Source: Deltaproteobacteria bacterium (GTDB taxonomy: Bacteria; Desulfobacterota; Binatia; UBA9968). Taken from it: 39,660 nucleotides of DNA. Each line of letters opens with the position of its first letter. The first letter of the stretch is position 1. Shown in pieces: positions 33,122 through 39,660 of the stretch. The notes below the pieces were generated by a model. The model had not been told where the DNA came from and made no database searches. It was given only the letters and a program-made list of their open reading frames with translations. Where the stretch lies: the NCBI GenBank assembly GCA_016210115.1, contig JACQUW010000253.1, positions 1-39,660 on the forward strand. Direction: 5' to 3'. A program made the translations under genes and the position numbers.

Positions 33122-34126
33122 ATGGCTGGTTTTAGGAAGTTCTGTTTGTCCGCGCTGCTTCCGCTGGCATTTCTGGGCGTGGCCCAGGCCCAGTTGATCA
33201 ATATCGACGCGGCGAAAAAGGAAGGCAAGGTTGTCCTTTACGGCACGGTGCTTCCCCAGGCCATGGAGTCGATCTACAAACCTTTCGAGAGGAGGTACGG
33301 GATCAGAGTCGAATACTGGCGTGCATCGGCCACCAAGGTTGTAGACAGGGTGTTGACCGAATGGCGGGCCGGACGGCCCGGTTTTGACGTGGTGGAAGGC
33401 AATCCGGGACTCCACGTCGTTCCCAAAAGAGAAGGAGTCTTCGCCCGATATGTTCCGCCCTCGTCTGAAAAATTTCCGGAACAGTTCCGGGATAAGGAAG
33501 GTCTCATGACCGCCTGGCGCATCATTCCTCTGAGCCTTCTGTACAACACGGATTTGGTCAGATCGGCGGACCGGCCGCGAAGCCTGGACGATCTGACGGA
33601 TCCTAAATGGAAAAAGAAAATCAGCATCCCGGACCCAGGGCAGCATACGGAAACGGCCCAGTTCCTTTGGAATCTGCGGAAATTCAAAGGTGAAAACTGG
33701 CTGGACTTTGTCAAAGCCCTTGCCAGACAAGAGCCTCATCTCGTCGAGTCGTTCGCGCCGGTTCCGAACCTGATTATTCGGGGCGAGGCCCAGGTCGGAA
33801 TCGGCTACATCAAATATGTGAACCAGTTTAAGGGGCCGATCGGCTACGTATTGATGGACCGACATTTAGCCGACCCCAACACGGTTAGCCTGAGCGCCAA
33901 AGCGGCCAATCCCAATGCGGCGAAGCTCTATATGGAGTACATCTGTTCGATCGACGGGCAGAAAGCCACCGCGGAACAGGGAGAGTTTGTGCTCTATCCC
34001 GGAATCTACCCCCCGATCAAGGATGCGGAAAAGGTCGTCTCAAGCGTTGTCTTCATGGATAGACCGACGCCGGAGGAATTCAAAAAGCTGAGCGCCGAGT
34101 TTCGCCAGATCTTTTTCGGCAAATAG
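33122..34126 (+). CDS. iron-type ABC substrate-binding protein (orphan)
   Basis: The ATG at 33122 with GGAGGT 6 bases upstream starts a 334-aa protein with a signal peptide (about 1-23, cut after AQA). The mature sequence (AKKEGKVVLYGTV, then IYKPFERRYGIRVEYWR) matches the same AfuA/FutA-type binding fold as the protein at 7725-8750, but the two are only distant relatives. No permease or ATPase importer genes follow; the next genes encode a hydrolase and an exporter. It is either an orphan or its transporter lies elsewhere. A longer open frame to 32777 has no ribosome site and would overlap the toxin gene. Confidence 0.85.
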   Translation: MAGFRKFCLSALLPLAFLGVAQAQLINIDAAKKEGKVVLYGTVLPQAMESIYKPFERRYGIRVEYWRASATKVVDRVLTEWRAGRPGFDVVEGNPGLHVVPKREGVFARYVPPSSEKFPEQFRDKEGLMTAWRIIPLSLLYNTDLVRSADRPRSLDDLTDPKWKKKISIPDPGQHTETAQFLWNLRKFKGENWLDFVKALARQEPHLVESFAPVPNLIIRGEAQVGIGYIKYVNQFKGPIGYVLMDRHLADPNTVSLSAKAANPNAAKLYMEYICSIDGQKATAEQGEFVLYPGIYPPIKDAEKVVSSVVFMDRPTPEEFKKLSAEFRQIFFGK

Positions 34127-34158
34127 GCGGGTGTTGAGGAATCGGAGTAAAGGGGAAG

Positions 34159-34228
34159 GGATTTCGGATTTCGGATTTCGGATTTCGGATTTCGGATTTC
34201 GGATTTCCGACTTCGGACCTCCGATCTC
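34159..34228. repeat. tandem heptamer GGATTTC array
   Basis: Seven perfect copies of GGATTTC run head to tail (34159-34207), followed by three degenerate ones (CGACTTC, GGACCTC, CGATCTC) to 34228. It fills most of the gap between the binding-protein stop and the hydrolase start, 16 bases before the latter. A degraded relative lies at 8891-8936. It is a simple microsatellite of a type seen in many uncultivated bacteria. Confidence 0.9.
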
Positions 34229-34243
34229 GGCGGAGCATATCAG

Positions 34244-35107
34244 ATGACGCATTTCGACCCGGCGATCGGCAGATACCTGTATCTTGACGTTCAGGGAATC
34301 GAGTATCGGGTCTATTTCGAGCAGAACGGAAACGGAATTCCGCTCGTTTGCCAGCACACCGCCGCGTCGGATGGACGGTTGTGGCGCCGCACCTTGAACG
34401 ACGAAGAGATCAGTCAAAAATATCAAATTATCGTTCCCGATCTGCCTTATCACGGCAAATCCCTTCCCCCGGAATCCGTCGAGTGGTGGAAAGACGAATA
34501 TAGACTGACCAAGAGTTTTTTTCTGGATTTTCACCTGGCGTTTAGCCGGGCTTTGGGCCTGGAGAGAACGGTTTACATGGGATGTTCTATGGGAGGACAA
34601 TTGGCGGTTGAGCTGGCTCTCGAACACCCCGATGCATTCAGGGCTGTGATTGCGCTTGAAGCCGGTTTGAGCAGAGCGAAAATGGCGCCCACTCTGGACT
34701 TTCACGATCATCCCCGGATAGGAAACGAATTCCGGATGCAGACCATGTATGGAAAGACCGCGCCCGGAAATCCCGAAAGATACCGGCGAGAGATCGCCTG
34801 GACCTACGGTCAAAGCGCTCCCCCGGTCTCCAAAGGAGATTTGTATTACAATTTTTTAGATCACGATTTAACCGGAGGTATGGCGCAACGAATCGATACT
34901 TCCCGCGTACCTGTTTATCTCATGACAGGAGAATATGACTGGGGCAACTCCCCCGAAGATACCCGTATCCTGGCCGCGCAGATCAAAGGCGCCAAATTCA
35001 TCGAGATGAGAGGATTGGGCCACTTCCCGATGAGCGAAAATTTTGCGGCGTTTAAAAAATACCTCATGCCCATTCTCGATGAAATCGCCGGCAGCCACGC
35101 GAAGTGA
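34244..35107 (+). CDS. alpha/beta hydrolase, ABC-exporter coupled
   Basis: The 287-aa cytoplasmic protein has the alpha/beta hydrolase nucleophile elbow GCSMGG (Ser115), a likely acid residue at GEYDWG and a late His in GLGHFPMS. The N-terminal strands ([18 protein letters not shown], then [10 protein letters not shown]) match the haloalkane-dehalogenase/epoxide-hydrolase/esterase branch. Its TGA overlaps the exporter ATPase start as GTGA, so the two are translationally coupled. It may act on the molecule that the exporter moves; that link is inference. Confidence 0.82.
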   Translation: MTHFDPAIGRYLYLDVQGIEYRVYFEQNGNGIPLVCQHTAASDGRLWRRTLNDEEISQKYQIIVPDLPYHGKSLPPESVEWWKDEYRLTKSFFLDFHLAFSRALGLERTVYMGCSMGGQLAVELALEHPDAFRAVIALEAGLSRAKMAPTLDFHDHPRIGNEFRMQTMYGKTAPGNPERYRREIAWTYGQSAPPVSKGDLYYNFLDHDLTGGMAQRIDTSRVPVYLMTGEYDWGNSPEDTRILAAQIKGAKFIEMRGLGHFPMSENFAAFKKYLMPILDEIAGSHAK

Positions 35108-35865
35108 CGGACTCAGTGGAGTCATCCGGAAACGAACCTGTCCTCGCTGAGACGCCCGGTGCGCGCGCCGTGTTCCATGCGCGCGGCGTCTCCAAAGTCT
35201 ACCGAATGGGCGAAGTGGAAGTGCACGCCCTGCGCGGGGTCAATTTGGACCTGTACGCGGGCGAGCTGGTTGTGCTCCTTGGCGCCTCCGGCAGCGGCAA
35301 GTCCACGCTGCTCAACATCCTCGGAGGGCTCGACGTCCCCACCAGGGGCGAGGTCTATTATCTCGACCACAAGCTTACGGGCGCCACGGAAGACGAGCTC
35401 ACCCGTTTCCGCCGGGAGCACGTGGGCTTTGTATTTCAATTTTATAATTTGATCCCCAGCCTCACCGCGCTCGAAAACGTGGCCCTGGTAACCGAAATCG
35501 CCCACAATCCGTTCAACCCCGAAGAGGCACTGCAATTGGTCGGCCTCGGCGACCGGCTGCATCACTTCCCCGCGCAAATGTCCGGCGGAGAGCAGCAGCG
35601 CGTAGCGATCGCGCGGGCCGTAGCCAAGCGTCCTGACGTTTTGCTTTGCGACGAGCCGACGGGCTCACTGGATTATGCCACAGGAAAAGTAGTGCTGGAG
35701 GTGCTGGCGCGCGTAAATGGGGAGCTGGGGACCACGACCGCAGTCATCACTCACAATGCCGCGATCGCCGCCATGGCGGATCGCGTGATCCGTCTGAGCA
35801 GCGGCCAGATCGTCGAGACAAAACGCAATCCCGTCAAACTTTCACCCGCGGAGCTCGCCTGGTGA
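35104..35865 (+). CDS. MacB/LolD-type ABC exporter ATPase
   Basis: The 253-aa ATPase has Walker [10 protein letters not shown] (60-68), Q-loop Gln112, signature SGGEQQR (160-166), Walker [10 protein letters not shown] (182-190) and H-loop His217. The sequence pattern (TGSLD after Walker [17 protein letters not shown]) is that of the MacB/LolD/FtsE branch that drives mechanotransmission permeases. GTG start overlaps the hydrolase stop, and the next gene starts at a GTG overlapping this TGA (GTGA), so three genes are chained. Confidence 0.92.
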   Translation: MTDSVESSGNEPVLAETPGARAVFHARGVSKVYRMGEVEVHALRGVNLDLYAGELVVLLGASGSGKSTLLNILGGLDVPTRGEVYYLDHKLTGATEDELTRFRREHVGFVFQFYNLIPSLTALENVALVTEIAHNPFNPEEALQLVGLGDRLHHFPAQMSGGEQQRVAIARAVAKRPDVLLCDEPTGSLDYATGKVVLEVLARVNGELGTTTAVITHNAAIAAMADRVIRLSSGQIVETKRNPVKLSPAELAW

Positions 35866-38225
35866 AGAGCCGCAACCGCATGCTTTACCGCGACCTCTGG
35901 CACCTCCGGGGACAGATAATCGCGGCGGCGGTGGTCGTAAGTTGCGGCGTGGCCGCATTCGTTTCCATGCGCAGCACCTATGAGTCGCTCTTGTCGGCGC
36001 AGGTGGACTATTACACCTCATTTCGCTTCGCCGACGTCTTTGCGCAAGTTAAGCGGGCGCCCGAGAGCCTGGTCGCGCGCGTCGGCGAGATCCCCGGGGT
36101 CGCGCAGGTGCGCACGCGCGTTGTGATGCAAGTGACCCTGGATGTCCCCCGCCTGGACGAGCCGGCCACGGGGCGCCTTGTTTCTATTCCCGAACGGCCG
36201 CGGCCTATAATCAACGACCTGTTTCTCCGCAACGGCCGCTATCTCGAGCCAGGGCGCGACAACGAGGTCATTGTCAGCGAAGCGTTCGCGGCGGCTAATC
36301 ACCTCAATGTCGGCGATAGCATCGGCGCGGTGATCAACGGGCGCTGGAAACGGCTGCGTGTTGTGGGCACCGCCCTCTCTCCCGAGTACATCTACGAGGT
36401 CGGGGGCGGTACCATTTTCCCCGATAACCGCCGCTTTGGCGTGTTGTGGATGGGCGAGGAGGCCCTGGCGGCCGCATTCAACATGGACGGCGCTTTCAAT
36501 GACCTGGCGCTGACGCTCTCCGCGGGCGCCTCGCAATCCGACGTGATCGAGCGCCTAGATTTGCTGCTCGCGCGTTACGGAGGATTGGGCGCTTACGGAC
36601 GCGAGGAGCAGATCTCCCACAGGTTCATCTCCGATGAGATTTCCCAGAACCGGATTTCCTCCACCTACATTCCGGCAATTTTCCTGGGGGTTGCCACGTT
36701 TCTGCTGCACATCGTGCTGTCTCGACTCGTGGCCATGCAGCGGACTGAGATCGGTCTGCTGAAGGCCTTTGGCTACGGCAACCGAACGGTCGGCCTGCAC
36801 TATCTAAAGCTCGCCGCCATCACCGTGCTCGCCGGCGTCGCGGTCGGCGCCGGAATCGGAGTCTACTTGGGGGCTCAACTTACAGACCTCTATCGGGATT
36901 ACTATCGCTTTCCCCGGCTGACGCATCGCGCCAGCCCGGAAGTTCTCGGGCTTACTCTGGTCATCAGCTTTTCCGCGGCTGTCCTGGGAGCGCTGGCCGC
37001 GGTACGCCGGGCCGCTGCATTGCCGCCCGCGGTGGCGACGCGACCCGAGCCTCCGGCCAGCTTCCATGCCGGGCTGCTGGAGCGCTTGGGACTTTCTCGG
37101 TTCCTCCCCTCTTCCGGACGCATCATCGCGCGCTCGATCACGCGGCGAGGCTGGAAATCCGTGATTGCCGTGCTCGGCATCGCCTGCGCTGCCGGGATGC
37201 TCGTGCTGGGCGGCTTTTTCTACGACGCGATCCGGTACCTGATGTGGGTGCAGTTCGAGGTGGTTCAACGTGACGATGTAACGGTCGTGTTTACCGAGCC
37301 GAAATCGGCCGGTGTCCGCTACGAGCTGGCGCGCCTGCCCGGAGTGCTGCACTCCGAGCCTTTCCGAGCGGTGCAGGCGCGTTTGCGATTCGAACACCGG
37401 TCGCGGCGAGTGGAGCTGACCGGCTTGACTCCTGACAATGACCTGCGACGGCTAATCGACTCAAACCTGCGGCCTGTCGAGCTGCCACAGAAGGGCCTGC
37501 TGCTCACGACGAAACTTGCCGAACTGCTCGGCGTCGCGCCAGGAGACCGCGTGACCGTAGAAGTGCTGGAGCACACGCGGGCTGTGCGGCAGATCATAAT
37601 CTCCGGGGTGGTAGAGGAACAGGTGGGCATTGCCGCTTACATGAATCTCGCCGCGCTCAACCGCCTGCTCGACGAGCAGGGCTCGGTGTCGGGCGCGCAT
37701 CTGGCAGTGGACGCGAACCAGGCAGCGCGCCTGTACACCCGGCTCAAAGCGATCCCGGCGGTGAGCGGCGTCGCGATCCGCGAGGCCGTCTTGAACAGCT
37801 TTCGCGAGATTCTTGACCGCAGCATTGTCGTTTCCACTTTCATCAATGTGCTGTTCGCCTGCGTCATTGCCTTTGGGGTGGTCTACAACAGCGCCCGCAT
37901 CGCGTTATCCGAACGGGGCAACGAACTGGCTTCGCTGCGCGTGCTCGGCTTCACTTCCAACGAAGTCGCAACCATTCTCCTCGGCGAGCAGGGCGTGCTC
38001 ACGCTGATCGCGATCCCGCTCGGTTTCGCGCTCGGAGCGGCAACATGCTGGCTCCTTGTGAAGCGGCTCAGCACGGAACTCTACCGCATTCCACTGGTGT
38101 TAAGCGCCGAGACCTTTGTGTTCGCCGCCGGGATCGTCGCGCTCGCGGCGTTTGGCTCGGGTTTTCTGGTTGCGCGGCGGCTGCGCCGCCTCGACCTGAT
38201 TTCCGTTCTCAAAACCCGGGAATAG
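35862..38225 (+). CDS. large FtsX/MacB-like ABC permease
   Basis: From the GTG at 35862 the protein is 787 aa. One helix (about 18-36) is followed by a periplasmic MacB-type domain (about 40-260), three helices (about 268-290, 313-336, 362-383), a fifth helix (432-455), a second periplasmic domain and the FtsX-type C-terminal three helices (658-680, 707-732, 752-772). Two coupling-helix segments are clear: [12 protein letters not shown] and [16 protein letters not shown]. It thus contains two FtsX-type cores in one chain. Exporters of this type move lipids, peptides or drugs to the periplasm or outer membrane. A longer open frame to 35646 lies inside the ATPase gene and is rejected. Confidence 0.9.
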   Translation: MKSRNRMLYRDLWHLRGQIIAAAVVVSCGVAAFVSMRSTYESLLSAQVDYYTSFRFADVFAQVKRAPESLVARVGEIPGVAQVRTRVVMQVTLDVPRLDEPATGRLVSIPERPRPIINDLFLRNGRYLEPGRDNEVIVSEAFAAANHLNVGDSIGAVINGRWKRLRVVGTALSPEYIYEVGGGTIFPDNRRFGVLWMGEEALAAAFNMDGAFNDLALTLSAGASQSDVIERLDLLLARYGGLGAYGREEQISHRFISDEISQNRISSTYIPAIFLGVATFLLHIVLSRLVAMQRTEIGLLKAFGYGNRTVGLHYLKLAAITVLAGVAVGAGIGVYLGAQLTDLYRDYYRFPRLTHRASPEVLGLTLVISFSAAVLGALAAVRRAAALPPAVATRPEPPASFHAGLLERLGLSRFLPSSGRIIARSITRRGWKSVIAVLGIACAAGMLVLGGFFYDAIRYLMWVQFEVVQRDDVTVVFTEPKSAGVRYELARLPGVLHSEPFRAVQARLRFEHRSRRVELTGLTPDNDLRRLIDSNLRPVELPQKGLLLTTKLAELLGVAPGDRVTVEVLEHTRAVRQIIISGVVEEQVGIAAYMNLAALNRLLDEQGSVSGAHLAVDANQAARLYTRLKAIPAVSGVAIREAVLNSFREILDRSIVVSTFINVLFACVIAFGVVYNSARIALSERGNELASLRVLGFTSNEVATILLGEQGVLTLIAIPLGFALGAATCWLLVKRLSTELYRIPLVLSAETFVFAAGIVALAAFGSGFLVARRLRRLDLISVLKTRE

Positions 38226-38235
38226 GGACGCAAAC

Positions 38236-39411
38236 ATGTTGCCGGGGTTAAAAAAGGTAATCTACGCGGCAACTGCAATCGCCGCCGTCGCCGGCCTGGC
38301 GGTGATTTTACTCCCGGACCCGGTTCCGGTCGAGGCGACTAAGCTCACTGTGGGGTCGCTGCAAGTCACGATCGATGAGGATGGCGAGACACGCGCCCAT
38401 GATCGCTTCATTGTTAGCGCCCCGGTATCGGGGCGCGCATCGCGCATCGAACTCCACGAGGGCGACCGGGTTGCGCGAGACCAGGTGCTGCTCGAGCTTT
38501 GGCCACTGCCCCTGTCGGCGCGGGAGCGCGAGGAGCAACTCGCTCGGATTGCCGCTGTCGACGCCCTCGCGCGCGAAGCGAGCGAGCGCGTGCGGCGGGT
38601 TCAAGCCGAGTATGAGCAGGCGCGCCGCGATCGCCAGCGCATGGAGAAGTTATCAGCAGGCGGGTTCATTTCAAAACAAGACGCCGAGCAGGCTAGTGTC
38701 GCCGAGACGACCAGAGCCAACGAGCTCGAAGCGGCCCGCTTCCGGGCGCGCTCAGCGGATGCGGACGTGAGAGCCGCGCGCGCGGCGCTGCTGGCATTGG
38801 ATGAGAAACGCGCCGGGAGCGCCAGAATCCCGATACGCTCGCCGGTCGCGGGCAAGGTATTGCGCATTCCCGAGAAAAGCGAGCGTGTTGTAGCCGCCGG
38901 CGCGCCCCTGATGACAATCGGCGACCCCGCGCGACTTGAGGTCGTGATCGATTTGCTTTCCGCGGATGCCGTCAAAGTCAAGCCTGGCATGCCCGTTCTC
39001 CTGGAGGGCTGGGGCGGCGACAAACCGCTACGCGCCCGAGTGCGCGTGGTTGAGCCTTATGGCTTTACCAAAGTCTCGGCTCTTGGCGTGGAAGAGCAGC
39101 GGGTAAATGTAATCGCAGATTTCGTTGACCCGCCGGGACCGCTCGGTGACGGGTACCGGGTGGAGGCGAAGATCGTCACGTGGAGTGGTGAAGGCGTTCT
39201 AAAAGTCCCCGTGAGCGCGCTCTTCAGGCATGGCGAAACATGGGCCGTCTTCGTGGTCGAGAGCGGGCGGGCAAAGCGGCGTCAAGTTCAGATCGGCCAT
39301 CGCGGCGCATTGGAAGCGGAGATCGTCGCAGGCCTTAAAAAGGGCGACGCGGTTATCCGCCACCCGTCTAACGATATCGCCGATGGCACTCGGGTCAAAG
39401 TGGTAACATGA
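38236..39411 (+). CDS. HlyD/MacA-type periplasmic adaptor
   Basis: The 391-aa protein has an N-terminal membrane anchor (about 8-26), a lipoyl half-motif (VSAPVSGRASRIELHEGD, about 60-80), a long coiled coil (about 95-190, rich in Arg/Glu/Ala), the second lipoyl half (IRSPVAGKVLRIPEKSE) and a C-terminal beta-barrel/membrane-proximal domain. It links the inner-membrane exporter to an outer-membrane channel, which is not encoded here. It lies 10 bases after the permease stop, completing a four-gene operon (hydrolase-ATPase-permease-adaptor). Confidence 0.9.
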   Translation: MLPGLKKVIYAATAIAAVAGLAVILLPDPVPVEATKLTVGSLQVTIDEDGETRAHDRFIVSAPVSGRASRIELHEGDRVARDQVLLELWPLPLSAREREEQLARIAAVDALAREASERVRRVQAEYEQARRDRQRMEKLSAGGFISKQDAEQASVAETTRANELEAARFRARSADADVRAARAALLALDEKRAGSARIPIRSPVAGKVLRIPEKSERVVAAGAPLMTIGDPARLEVVIDLLSADAVKVKPGMPVLLEGWGGDKPLRARVRVVEPYGFTKVSALGVEEQRVNVIADFVDPPGPLGDGYRVEAKIVTWSGEGVLKVPVSALFRHGETWAVFVVESGRAKRRQVQIGHRGALEAEIVAGLKKGDAVIRHPSNDIADGTRVKVVT

Positions 39412-39503
39412 TGCCGTCGGCGGACAGTAAGAAATCGGTCTTGTGACCTGGATCGCAGAAACTGCTTTCCCTCCTCTGTATAGCTTGGGATGGAATAGTG
39501 CCT

Positions 39504-39525
39504 CGGCTCAACGCGGTTTGAGCCG
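39504..39525 (+). terminator. rho-independent-like hairpin ending the exporter operon
   Basis: CGGCTCAA (39504-39511) pairs perfectly with TTGAGCCG (39518-39525) around a six-base loop, followed by TTGTCAAT. The T-run is weak. It lies 93 bases after the adaptor stop and just before the convergent gene at the window edge. Confidence 0.45.
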
Positions 39526-39547
39526 TTGTCAATAGGTGTGTAAACGG

Positions 39548-39660
39548 TTAGGCGGCGTCCCTGTTCTTTTGGATTTCCTCTCCGTCTTTGTATCGCGTTC
39601 CGTCAACCACTTTTGCTACCAACTCTGGCGCATCGAGCTTTCTGAAACTCATTTCGGCTA
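39548..39660 (-). CDS. partial gene, possible transposase C-terminus
   Basis: The minus-strand frame enters from the right edge and encodes AEMSFRKLDAPELVAKVVDG, then TRYKDGEEIQKNRDAA and a stop. The pattern resembles the short tail found after the DDE domain in mutator/IS256-like transposases, but the catalytic part lies outside the window. The GTGTAAACGG sequence just beyond the stop may be near the element's end. Other protein types are possible. Confidence 0.35.
   Translation of the reverse strand, partial: AEMSFRKLDAPELVAKVVDGTRYKDGEEIQKNRDAA

Noticed and set aside
33023..33865. Minus-strand 280-codon open frame opposite the iron-type binding protein
   Set aside because: It is the shadow of a binding protein with a signal peptide and a good ribosome site.
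34159..34228. CRISPR array
   Set aside because: The repeat unit is 7 bases with no spacers; it is a simple tandem repeat.
36018..37397. Long minus-strand open frames opposite the FtsX permease
   Set aside because: High-GC coding DNA produces such antisense frames; their translations show no domain, and the plus-strand gene is clear.

Overview
The window looks like chromosomal DNA from an uncultivated, free-living Gram-negative bacterium, inferred from gene content only. It has Lgt and several lipoproteins, periplasmic binding-protein transporters, a UbiD-type decarboxylase with an acyl-CoA/aryl-CoA ligase, an adaptor-dependent ABC exporter, and heptanucleotide repeats in spacers. This mix fits soil or groundwater lineages of the broad deltaproteobacterial, Binatota, Rokubacteria and Tectomicrobia type. 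No rRNA, tRNA or marker gene fixes the phylum.

Layout. (1) 0.27-4.5 kb, minus strand: a DsrE-like gene, a truncated GNAT remnant, lgt, a class III nucleotide cyclase fused to a YHS domain, a secreted alpha/beta hydrolase and a second alpha/beta hydrolase. The DsrE-like gene has an in-frame UGA at codon 80. The frame continues through the conserved family C-terminus, and a bSECIS-like hairpin lies just after the UGA, so it is best read as a selenoprotein. (2) 4.7-8.75 kb, minus: an iron(III)/thiamine/polyamine-class ABC importer (binding protein, fused double permease, ATPase) with a good sigma70-type promoter. (3) 9.07-9.84 kb, plus: a short-chain dehydrogenase. (4) 9.95-16.4 kb, minus: a compact six-gene run of IclR regulator, tandem DJ-1/PfpI protein, NitT/TauT-like binding protein, UbiD-family decarboxylase, a 98-aa unknown and an AMP-forming CoA ligase. 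This is plausibly a regulated aromatic-acid uptake and activation locus.

(5) 16.6-31.9 kb, minus: about sixteen co-directional genes, nearly all secreted, lipoprotein or membrane proteins without clear function. Recurrent modules are three DUF1566/Lcl-C domains, five Cys4-type zinc ribbons (two share a near-identical C-terminal tail), two HEAT-repeat proteins, TPR segments and an RDD protein plus a remnant of a second RDD copy. A GC-rich pair of lipoprotein genes sits inside it. An amber-interrupted gene lies at its upstream (high-coordinate) edge. (6) 32.36-32.95 kb, minus: a RelE/HigB-like toxin and XRE antitoxin pair with a palindromic operator. (7) 33.1-39.4 kb, plus: an iron-type binding protein, then an alpha/beta hydrolase translationally coupled to a MacB-like ABC exporter (ATPase, large FtsX-type permease, HlyD adaptor), ending in a terminator-like hairpin. 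The right edge cuts a minus-strand gene, probably a transposase C-terminus.

The items I would check first are the unrecognised DsrE selenoprotein, the secreted/zinc-ribbon/DUF1566 gene block, and the UbiD-CoA ligase operon with its unknown 98-aa partner.
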